Source: Arsenophonus melophagi (GTDB taxonomy: Bacteria > Pseudomonadota > Gammaproteobacteria > Enterobacterales > Enterobacteriaceae). Taken from it: a stretch of DNA of 64,000 nucleotides. Made by a program: the position numbers and the translations under genes. Under the pieces are notes generated by a model. That model did no database searches. It saw only the letters and a list, made by a program, of their open reading frames with translations, and had not been told where the DNA came from. This document shows, piece by piece, positions 39,982 to 47,714 of the stretch (position 1 is the stretch's first letter; each line of letters starts with the position of its first letter). The stretch is from assembly GCA_032378655.1 (NCBI GenBank), contig JAVYJS010000001.1, positions 52,564 to 116,563 of the forward strand, read 5' to 3'.

Positions 39982-41965
39982 TATGGATACCTGCTTTTTT
40001 TAATTCATCATAACGTTGATTTTCAATATTTCTAATTTGTTGGATAGGAACATAATAATCATTATTATCGTCAAAGCTTTTGCTAATCCATGTAGCGATA
40101 ATACCGACAAAGCTCAAAATAGCTAACCACCAAATATACCAGATCATAGCAAAACCAAAAAGCAAACAAAAAGCTGAGATAATTATTCCGGAAGCAGTAT
40201 TTTGAGGCATATGAATAGATTCATATTTAATTGGTTGTTTATATGCAATTCCTTTTTCTTTCATATCCCACCAAGCATCTCGTGTATCAATTTTTGGCTC
40301 TTGAGCGAAGTTATAGAATGGAGCTGGAGATGATGTAGACCATTCTAGTGTACGACCGTTCCATGGATCACCAGTAAAATCGCGATTTTCATGACGATGA
40401 CAAATGCTGATAAATATTTGTATGGCTTGGCAAATGATACCGATAGCAATTAACGCGGTACCAAATGCAGCGACCATTAGCATTGGATGGTATTGTTGGT
40501 CAATGTTTTGACTTAAACGACGAGTCATACCCATGAAGCCTAATATATAAAGAGGCATAAAAGCAATCAAGAAACCACTGATCCAAAACCAGAAAGCACG
40601 AATCCCCCATTTTTCATTTAATGTAAAACCAAAAGCCTTTGGAAACCAATAGGTCATTCCAGCAAAGCAACCAAAAACAACACCGCCAATAATCACATTA
40701 TGAAAATGAGCGATTAAAAATAAGCTATTATGCAGCACGAAATTAGCGCCTGGAACCGCTAAAAGTACGCCAGCCATCCCTCCAATAGAGAACGTAATAA
40801 TAAAGCCGATGGTCCATAGCATAGGTGTTTTAAATTCGATACGACCACGGTACATGGTAAACAACCAGTTGAATATTTTTACCCCAGTTGGAATAGCAAT
40901 AATCATAGTAGCGATGCCGAAGAAGGCATTAACGTTAGCGCCACTGCCCATGGTAAAGAAGTGATGTAACCAAACGACAAATGACATGACAGTAATAACC
41001 ACTGTTGCCCAGACTAGAGACGTATAACCAAATAAACGTTTTTTGGTAAAAGTAGCTGTTACTTCTGAAAATATACCAAAGACAGGTAATGCCAGTATAT
41101 AAACTTCAGGATGTCCCCAAGCCCAGATTAAATTGATGTACATCATCATATTGCCACCCATATCATTAGTGAAGAAATGAGTGCCTAAATATCGGTCCAG
41201 TGTGAGCAGTGCAATGGTAACGGTTAGAATAGGGAATGCGGCAATAATCAGTACATTAGTACAGAGCGCTGTCCATGTGAAAACAGGCATTGTCATCATT
41301 CTTGACATACCTGGCGCTCGCATGCGTAAAATAGTAGCAATAAAGTTTATTCCGGTTAATGTCGTACCAATGCCTGATATTTGTAAGCTCCATATCCAAT
41401 AGTCTACTCCAACACCAGGATTGTATTCCTTACCTGATAAGGGTGGGTAAGCCAGCCAGCCTGTTTGTGCGAATTCACCGATACCTAATGACAAATTAAT
41501 CAAAATAACTCCAACACAAAATAACCAAAAACTAAGGGAGTTTAAAAAAGGAAAAGCAACATCGCGAGCACCAATTTGTAATGGTACGACCAAATTCATT
41601 AAACCAACCACGAAAGGTGTTGCCATAAAAAAAATCATGATTACACCATGAGCGGTAAAAATTTGATCATAATGATGTGGTGGTAAAAAACCAGCTTCAC
41701 CTGCTGAAGCTAATGCTTGTTGGCTTCGCATCATAATAGCATCAGCAAAACCGCGCAGTAGCATGACCATAGCAACGATTATATACATAATGCCAATTTT
41801 TTTATGATCAACACTGGTTAGCCATTCATTCCACAGCCATTGCCATTTTCCGAAATAGGTAATAATCGCTATTATAGCGATACCAGTTAATAAAATACAG
41901 ATTATAGTAACAACAATGATCGGCTCGTTGATTGGGATTGCATCGAGCGTTAATTTACCAAGCAT
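39971..41965 (-). CDS. cyoB: Cytochrome bo3 ubiquinol oxidase subunit I
   Basis: The catalytic subunit of the proton-pumping quinol oxidase carries heme b, heme o3 and CuB. The 664 residues (663 in E. coli) retain the haem and copper ligands in TAHGVIMIFFMATPF, WAWGHPEVYILALPVFG, WLHHFFTMG and LIAHFHNVIIGGVVFG. About 15 membrane helices can be traced. It lies between cyoA and cyoC. The complete operon shows that the symbiont respires oxygen. Confidence 0.98.
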   Translation of the reverse strand: MLGKLTLDAIPINEPIIVVTIICILLTGIAIIAIITYFGKWQWLWNEWLTSVDHKKIGIMYIIVAMVMLLRGFADAIMMRSQQALASAGEAGFLPPHHYDQIFTAHGVIMIFFMATPFVVGLMNLVVPLQIGARDVAFPFLNSLSFWLFCVGVILINLSLGIGEFAQTGWLAYPPLSGKEYNPGVGVDYWIWSLQISGIGTTLTGINFIATILRMRAPGMSRMMTMPVFTWTALCTNVLIIAAFPILTVTIALLTLDRYLGTHFFTNDMGGNMMMYINLIWAWGHPEVYILALPVFGIFSEVTATFTKKRLFGYTSLVWATVVITVMSFVVWLHHFFTMGSGANVNAFFGIATMIIAIPTGVKIFNWLFTMYRGRIEFKTPMLWTIGFIITFSIGGMAGVLLAVPGANFVLHNSLFLIAHFHNVIIGGVVFGCFAGMTYWFPKAFGFTLNEKWGIRAFWFWISGFLIAFMPLYILGFMGMTRRLSQNIDQQYHPMLMVAAFGTALIAIGIICQAIQIFISICHRHENRDFTGDPWNGRTLEWSTSSPAPFYNFAQEPKIDTRDAWWDMKEKGIAYKQPIKYESIHMPQNTASGIIISAFCLLFGFAMIWYIWWLAILSFVGIIATWISKSFDDNNDYYVPIQQIRNIENQRYDELKKAGIHNVN

Positions 41966-42040
41966 ACTATTTATTCCTTTTATTCCTTAGTATCGATGTG
42001 AGCAATATGGTTCATATTTATTGATTGATTGTCAGATCTT

Positions 42041-42928
42041 TCATGTACCATGTACAATGTTGTTACCATGGTTGATATGATGTTTATGGTCAAATTGTAC
42101 AATTACTTCTTCATAGAGATGTTGTTTTACACTTGAAAAATAGGTAGCAGGAACATTTTTGCTAGGTTTAGCCAATTGGTTAAATGTTGACATGCTATCC
42201 AGCGTCTTTGTAGAGGTTTTTACTTTTTTAACCCATTTATCAAAGCTTATCATATCAGGTGTTGCAATAACATTGAATTTCATATCTGAAAAGTTTAACC
42301 CGCTATAACTAGATGAAAACCCTTTATAAGTGCCAGATTCATTAGCAATTAAATGCAGCTTAGTTTGCATACCCGCCATTGCATAAATCTGTCCGCCAAG
42401 TGCAGGAATAAAAAAGGAATTCATCACTGACTGAGCTGTCACTTTAAAGTTGATTGGTATTCCTACTGGAATTGCAATTTCATTAACAGTGGCAATATTT
42501 TCTTCTGGGTAAATAAATACCCATTTCCAATCAGTGGAAATAACTTGAATGGTCATGGTTTTTTTGTCACTTTTTAATGCTTTATATGGATCCAATTGAT
42601 GGGTAGTGTTCCATGTGATTACAGCAAGAATAATAATGATGATGATAGGCAAGGCCCAGCAAACTAGCTCAATTTTATTTGAGTGATCCCAGTCTGGTGT
42701 GTAGGTTGCGTTTTGGTTAGTAGCTCGATATCTGATAGCAAAGACAATTGTCATAAAAATAACTGGAATGACAACAATTAACATTAAACTAAGTGCAGTC
42801 AGTATAAGTTTTTTTTGTTCAAAACTAATGGCGCCTTTAGGATCCATTAATACCATATCACAACCAGTTAGAAGGAAACCAATAAAAATTAGCAAGATTC
42901 TTTTATATTTATATTTTATAGATTTCAT
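42041..42928 (-). CDS. cyoA: Cytochrome bo3 ubiquinol oxidase subunit II
   Basis: Subunit II is a lipoprotein with two membrane helices and a periplasmic cupredoxin-like domain. The ATG at 42928 gives 295 residues (315 in E. coli), with a basic start, a signal stretch and the lipobox LLTGC, then DPKGAISFEQKKLILTA. The frame is open 32 codons further up, but that segment is unrelated to the family. Conserved parts are TWNTTHQLDPYKAL, STDWKWVFIYPEE and MAGMQTKLHLIANESGTYKG. The C-terminal tail is shorter than in E. coli and rich in histidine, as is common in the family. It is the first gene of the operon. Confidence 0.95.
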   Translation of the reverse strand: MKSIKYKYKRILLIFIGFLLTGCDMVLMDPKGAISFEQKKLILTALSLMLIVVIPVIFMTIVFAIRYRATNQNATYTPDWDHSNKIELVCWALPIIIIIILAVITWNTTHQLDPYKALKSDKKTMTIQVISTDWKWVFIYPEENIATVNEIAIPVGIPINFKVTAQSVMNSFFIPALGGQIYAMAGMQTKLHLIANESGTYKGFSSSYSGLNFSDMKFNVIATPDMISFDKWVKKVKTSTKTLDSMSTFNQLAKPSKNVPATYFSSVKQHLYEEVIVQFDHKHHINHGNNIVHGT

Positions 42929-44004
42929 GTATGCATACCAAATAATCAAGATCGTTCTTTTCGCTTCCAATATGGATATTTTAGAAAAAAGCCATATTAG
43001 CTTAGATGATTTTAAGATACACAAATATAATTGTGATCACTTTCTGTTAAAGTGATCACATGTAAACTTAAATTTATTATAACATGTATCAATAGAACTT
43101 AGCTGATATGATTATTTTCTATTCACAGCTATCTACATTACATGATGCTCTCCTTTCATTAAGGCAAGGATGTAAGATATTCTAAAGGCTTTAGAATACA
43201 TCATTCTCCGAATGCATTTTCTTCCAAAAAGAGAATTTAAAAAAATTTTTATATTAAGAAAAACCGATAGCACCAATCACCATGATTACATTAATCATTT
43301 TTGCTTTATAGCAACGCTATTTTAATAGTAGCTATATACTTGCTTATGATAAGACTGATACTTAAGTTATTGATATATTTATTGCAAATTAGTGCAGTAA
43401 ACACATTAGTGGACCACTTTAGATCAAATAATTTATTTGTAATCTACAGTGGCATTTTTGCTGATGAAAATAGGTTTTTGAATAAATGAAACTTTATTAA
43501 GTTAGTAACCAACATATAGCCTATGTATTACTATAGGCAATACAGCTAGACGATACAGCATATCGTTTGATATGCTTTAAGGCAATGATATTAATCATTA
43601 CTATATTGCGACATCGATTTTTTTAGAAACGCGGAATGCTCTCAATCTAATTGAGATTTACAAAGCATGATAGTAAATACAATGCTTTGTAATATAATTG
43701 TTATGCATATTTTACAATTACCTAATTTCATCATCGCCATACTTTAGTATTTTACTACTATACTATAGTAGTAGTATAGTGGTGAGTTATAGGTATTTGA
43801 TAAAAATTTACTAAAATATATCTAAATGCTTCTTTAATTACATACTACATTAATAATTATTATTTACAATCACTCTATTCATAAATACTATCTTCTTAGA
43901 TAGCAAATATTATTGCACAGTCAGTAATACAAAAGATTACTGACTACATTAACTTGATTGAATGGAAAAAGTCAATTCATATGACAATTAAACGTATACA
44001 CACC
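42929..44004. other. cyoA-bolA spacer, site of lost ampG and yajG
   Basis: E. coli has cyoA-ampG-yajG-bolA. Here about 1 kb remains and I find no piece of AmpG or YajG that I would defend. The spacer contains a 12-bp-arm dyad at 43032-43060 (listed separately), a second dyad at about 43745-43780 built from repeated TACTA, and the divergent promoters of cyoA and bolA, which I cannot place. Confidence 0.5.
43032..43060. promoter_or_regulatory. 12-bp-arm dyad upstream of cyoA, possible operator
   Basis: Arms 43032-43043 and 43049-43060 are perfect complements, beginning TGTGATCAC. The site is about 105 bp before the cyoA start, in the promoter zone. The arms contain TGTGA and TCACA like a CRP site, but the spacing is wrong for a single CRP dimer. 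It could be an operator, a hairpin, or one more member of the general dyad population. Confidence 0.4.
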
Positions 44005-44343
44005 ATGCATCAACACATTGAAGAAAAACTGAAAGATTTTTTTTCTCCTATGTATTTATTAGTAAAAGATGAAAGTGATCAACATCATATCCCTTGGGAT
44101 TCGGAAAGTCATTTTAATATTATTTTAGTAACAGAAAAATTCACATTACAAAGGATGGTTGCTCGGCATCAAGCTGTTTATCAATTATTAAGAGATGAAT
44201 TGTCTAATTGTATTCATGCACTAGCATTACATACATATACTCCAAATGAGTGGCATCACTGCAATCAGAAAGTTTTTCCTTCACCGGCTTGTCATGGTAA
44301 ATCTATAGTAGAAAGTTCTCTTAGTAAGAGAGAATCAAGCTAA
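44005..44343 (+). CDS. bolA: BolA family protein
   Basis: BolA partners with monothiol glutaredoxin in iron-sulfur and stress physiology and influences morphology in E. coli. From the ATG at 44005 the product has 112 residues (105 in E. coli): HIEEKLKDFFSPMYLLVKDE, then SESHFNIILVTEKFT, and HALALHTYTPNEWH. The frame is open from 43954 and ATG 43981 is an alternative start with a better-placed purine run. It lies between the lost ampG/yajG and the dead tig, exactly as in E. coli. A slightly longer tail (KSIVESSLSKRESS) ends it, followed by a clear terminator. Confidence 0.92.
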   Translation: MHQHIEEKLKDFFSPMYLLVKDESDQHHIPWDSESHFNIILVTEKFTLQRMVARHQAVYQLLRDELSNCIHALALHTYTPNEWHHCNQKVFPSPACHGKSIVESSLSKRESS

Positions 44344-44362
44344 TTTAGCTAGCTATTATTCA

Positions 44363-44395
44363 ATACTAGCTAGAAGATGCTAGTATCTTTTTTTT
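44363..44395 (+). terminator. Intrinsic terminator of bolA
   Basis: An 8-bp stem (44363-44370 with 44379-44386) and 8-nt loop are followed by C and eight T residues. This is a canonical Rho-independent terminator 20 bp after the stop. Confidence 0.85.
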
Positions 44396-44398
44396 GGA

Positions 44399-44442
44399 TT
44401 GTACTGCATGTATCCTTGTATTCAAGGATACATGCAGTACAA
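44399..44442. repeat. Perfect inverted repeat, 20-bp arms, 4-nt spacer
   Basis: Arms 44399-44418 and 44423-44442 are exact reverse complements, just behind the bolA terminator, at the place where the tig gene used to begin. Confidence 0.9.
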
Positions 44443-44512
44443 ATTAATTCATTTAGATTACTAGAATACCAATATGGCAGTTTCACCATGATAAAAATTT
44501 TATCCTATTTTT

Positions 44513-44563
44513 CTGAATTTGCTAACCATGCAAACATCAAGTTTGCATGGTTAGCAAATTCAG
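44513..44563. repeat. Perfect inverted repeat, 23-bp arms, 5-nt spacer
   Basis: Arms 44513-44535 and 44541-44563 are exact reverse complements. It lies only 70 bp from the previous dyad and within the former tig locus. The two have no sequence in common. Confidence 0.9.
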
Positions 44564-44639
44564 ATTTACAACCTATTGATGGTAAAAACAATTCATTACC
44601 TCTATGGTAGAGACATTATAAAAACTAACCAAGAACTTT

Positions 44640-45130
44640 ACAAGATATAGAAGAGAAAGTTGGTGAAGAGTCATATGTAACACCAATTTTAGAAATACAA
44701 TTGATAGTACAGTGTTATTAGGAAGCAATGTAATGATTGATATCTGTCATTAGCGAATGACGTATGATATTAGATTTTCAAGATCAGTTCTTTGTGGCAT
44801 CTGATTATTTATTAAAGAGTTAACCATTTATTCTAATTTACAAAAGGCTAAAACAGGATGGTGTAGTTAAAGAAATGAAATGTGGGTACTTACTAATTTT
44901 TATCTACAAAAAATGTATTACGTTAATTAGACAGTAACAATGAAATATTTGAAGCGCGAACTGAATACGCCCGATTATAACTTTATGATCATGTTAAAGT
45001 TATCAGTAAAACTACTTAATTGCAAATGATGCTTAAATGATGCTTCAATGATGCTAAAGCAAAATCACTCAGTAAAAATAGCTGCTGATTATGAATCTCC
45101 TTATGAAGGAATAGAATTACTATAGTATTA
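44640..45130 (+). pseudogene. tig: Pseudogene of trigger factor
   Basis: Three pieces in different frames align in order with E. coli trigger factor: EKVGEESYVTPILEIQ at about 44657 (E. coli YKLGEDFTYSVEFEVYPE), ILDFQDQFFVASDYLL at about 44766-44813 (E. coli [20 protein letters not shown]), and IAADYESPYEGIELL at 45078-45122 (E. coli EMASAYEDPKEVIEFY). The place between bolA and clpP is the tig position in enterics. Stops, frameshifts and internal deletions rule out a working protein. Trigger factor is the ribosome-bound nascent-chain chaperone; its loss puts more load on DnaK/DjlA and SecB. Confidence 0.7.
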
Positions 45131-45318
45131 ATAAAACATTAATAGATAGTTTGTGTTATTTAGCGCTATAAATAATAAACATCATATTAAACAGAACAAG
45201 CCATGAATATTATAAGAAAAACGTAAGGAAAAGATAAAGATATTCAATTCTAATAGTTTTTAGAATAAAGTTCTAATGATATAGCTACAATGAGCTATTC
45301 ACTGAATAGTAAAATGTT

Positions 45319-45365
45319 ATTATTTGGGGTTACGCTTTTCCTTGAAAAGCGTAACCCCAAATAAT
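45319..45365. repeat. Perfect inverted repeat, 22-bp arms, 3-nt spacer, upstream of clpP
   Basis: Arms 45319-45340 and 45344-45365 are exact reverse complements with a GC-rich core (GGGGTTACGC). It lies 145 bp ahead of the clpP start and behind the tig remnant. It could be the old tig terminator or a leader hairpin. Confidence 0.88.
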
Positions 45366-45509
45366 TCTCTATATTGTTGTATTACTATCTCATAAGAAAT
45401 GTTATTCTTTATTGGCTAAAGACTAATTTTATAATTATAGTCATTCTTATTTATCTCAAGTAGTATTAGACAGAGTAAGCGCCATAAAGCATTTAATGAG
45501 GAGATAGAA

Positions 45510-46133
45510 ATGGCTTATGACAATAATCACGATCAAATTGCGCCGCATATGAAATTGGTTCCAATAGTAATCGAACAGACAGCACGTGGTGAACGTTCTT
45601 ATGATATTTATTCGCGCCTTCTTCAAGAAAGAGTTATTTTTTTAACTGGCCATATTGAGGATCAAATGGCTAATTTGATTGTTGCTCAAATGTTGTTTTT
45701 AGAAGCTGAAAATCCTGATAAAGACATCCATCTGTATATTAATTCACCAGGAGGAGTTATCACAGCAGGGATGTCAATTTATGATACAATGCAATTTATT
45801 AAGTCTGACGTTAGTACAATTTGTATGGGGCAAGCGTTTTCAATGGGTGCTTTTCTGCTAACAGCTGGCGCTATAGGAAAGCGATTTTGTTTACCTAATT
45901 CTAGGGTTATGATCCACCAACCTTTAGGAGGATTTCAAGGTCAGGCATCTGATATTGAAATCCATGCTAAAGAAATTTTAAAAATTAAATCACGTATGAA
46001 TGAATTAATAGCGAAGCATACGGGTAAAAAAATACAAGAGGTTGCGAATGATACTGAGCGGGATCGATTTTTAACTGCAGAGGAAGCAGTTAGTTATGGT
46101 TTGATAGATAAAGTCTATACTACTCGTAATTAA
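45510..46133 (+). CDS. clpP: ATP-dependent Clp protease proteolytic subunit
   Basis: ClpP is the tetradecameric serine protease chamber fed by ClpX. The 207 residues equal the E. coli length. The catalytic serine lies in GQAFSMGAFLLTAGA, the histidine in RVMIHQPLGGFQGQ, and the aspartate in ANDTERDRFLTAEE. The residue before the serine is phenylalanine where E. coli has alanine (GQAAS), a small change at the active site worth noting. GAGGAG precedes the ATG at good distance. clpX follows after 121 bp, as in E. coli. Confidence 0.97.
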   Translation: MAYDNNHDQIAPHMKLVPIVIEQTARGERSYDIYSRLLQERVIFLTGHIEDQMANLIVAQMLFLEAENPDKDIHLYINSPGGVITAGMSIYDTMQFIKSDVSTICMGQAFSMGAFLLTAGAIGKRFCLPNSRVMIHQPLGGFQGQASDIEIHAKEILKIKSRMNELIAKHTGKKIQEVANDTERDRFLTAEEAVSYGLIDKVYTTRN

Positions 46134-46254
46134 TTGACACAAATGTATGGCATACCTGAAACCTGATATAGTTATACATATAATTAATTAATAAACATTT
46201 CCTATTGTCCTTTTTGATAAAGGAAGACAATGGTTAGCAAGTGAGGTTATCTGA

Positions 46255-47541
46255 ATGACAGATAAACACAAAGAGCGTTCAGGAAAATTGTTGTACTGCT
46301 CCTTCTGCGGGAAGGGCCAGCAGGAGGTTCGCAAATTAATTGCCGGCCCTTCAGTTTATATTTGCGATGAGTGTGTTGAGCTCTGTAACGACATTATTCG
46401 GGATGAAGTTAAAGAGATTGTACTGCATCGTGAACATAGAGCATTACCTACACCACATGACATTTGTCATCATCTTGATGATTATGTTATTGGACAAGAA
46501 AACGCTAAGAAAGTATTAGCCGTAGGCGTTTATAACCATTATAAACGCCTACGTAATGTTTTTAAAGAAGGAATGTCTGGCGAAGGGGTAGAGTTATGCA
46601 AAAGTAATATTTTGCTTATTGGACCGACAGGTAGTGGTAAGACGTTATTAGCTGAAACTTTGGCTCGTTGTTTAGATGTCCCATTTGCTATGACCGATGC
46701 AACAACCTTAACAGAAGCTGGTTATGTTGGTGAAGATGTTGAAAATATTATTCAGAAACTTCTACAAAAATGTGACTATGATGTAGAAAAATCACAGCAT
46801 GGTATCATCTACATTGATGAAATAGACAAAATATCTCGTAAATCAGATAATCCATCAATTACACGAGATGTTTCAGGAGAAGGAGTCCAGCAAGCCTTAC
46901 TGAAGCTTATAGAAGGCACCATTGCTGCAGTTCCGCCTCAAGGCGGCCGGAAACATCCGCAACAAGAATTTTTGCAAATTGATACTTCTAAAATTTTATT
47001 TATATGTGGTGGGGCTTTTGCAGGCCTGGATAAGGTAATTGGACAACGGTTAAATATGCGTTCAGGTATTGGTTTCTCAGCTGAAGTAAGAAGTGCATCT
47101 GAACGAGTAAATGAAGGTGAGTTACTTTCATATGTAGAACCAGAAGATTTAATTAAGTTTGGTTTAATTCCTGAGTTTATTGGTCGTTTATCTGTTGTAG
47201 CTACTTTAGGCGCATTAAGTGAAAAAGCATTGATTCAGATCCTAAAAGAGCCTAAAAATGCGTTGACTAAACAATATCAAACTCTTTTTGAACTTGAAGG
47301 AGTTAATTTAGAGTTTCGTGAAGAAGCATTAAAAGCAATTGCAAAAAAAGCTATGTCAAAAAAAACAGGAGCACGTGGTTTACGTTCTGTTATGGAAGGT
47401 GTTTTACTAGATATTATGTATGATTTGCCATCAATGGAACATGTTGAGAAGGTAGTGATTGATGAAATGGTAGTTACTGGTCAATCAAAATCCTTGGTGA
47501 TTTATAGCCAACCTGATATACAAGCATCCGGTAAAAAGTAA
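46255..47541 (+). CDS. clpX: ATP-dependent Clp protease ATP-binding subunit ClpX
   Basis: ClpX is the AAA+ unfoldase that feeds ClpP. The 428 residues (424 in E. coli) begin with the zinc-binding domain CSFCGKGQQEVRK...YICDECVELC. They continue with Walker A GPTGSGKTLLAE, the pore loop GYVGEDVENII, Walker B IIYIDEIDKISR, the ClpP-docking loop RSGIGFSAEV and sensor 2 KKTGARGLRSV. All key elements are intact. The first 120 bases of the gene are distinctly GC-rich relative to the rest. The ATG is preceded by GAGG. Confidence 0.97.
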   Translation: MTDKHKERSGKLLYCSFCGKGQQEVRKLIAGPSVYICDECVELCNDIIRDEVKEIVLHREHRALPTPHDICHHLDDYVIGQENAKKVLAVGVYNHYKRLRNVFKEGMSGEGVELCKSNILLIGPTGSGKTLLAETLARCLDVPFAMTDATTLTEAGYVGEDVENIIQKLLQKCDYDVEKSQHGIIYIDEIDKISRKSDNPSITRDVSGEGVQQALLKLIEGTIAAVPPQGGRKHPQQEFLQIDTSKILFICGGAFAGLDKVIGQRLNMRSGIGFSAEVRSASERVNEGELLSYVEPEDLIKFGLIPEFIGRLSVVATLGALSEKALIQILKEPKNALTKQYQTLFELEGVNLEFREEALKAIAKKAMSKKTGARGLRSVMEGVLLDIMYDLPSMEHVEKVVIDEMVVTGQSKSLVIYSQPDIQASGKK

Positions 47542-47568
47542 ATCTTAATTCTTTTAATTACATTTTGT

Positions 47569-47594
47569 AAAATACAAAATACAAAATACAAAAT
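47569..47594. repeat. Tandem 7-bp repeat in the clpX-lon spacer
   Basis: The unit AAAATAC occurs about 3.7 times from 47569. It begins inside the 3' flank of clpX and might be a slippage-prone tract. No regulatory role is evident. Confidence 0.8.
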
Positions 47595-47714
47595 GAGGAT
47601 ATTGCATGATAAAATATTGTCCATATATGACTTTGTATTTATATTTGAACTGAGGTTCATAAAATTATTAAGGAACTACTAACGTTGACATAAGCTAAAC
47701 GAAGAGAGAACCTT

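Noticed and set aside
44377..44610. 77-residue plus-strand frame after bolA
   Set aside because: It runs through two long inverted repeats, which create the open frame by chance, and resembles no part of trigger factor.
45341..45358. Possible heat-shock (sigma-32) promoter before clpP: CTTGAAA followed by CCCCAAAT
   Set aside because: The boxes are only seven bases apart, far too close for sigma-32, and both belong to the arms of a perfect inverted repeat.
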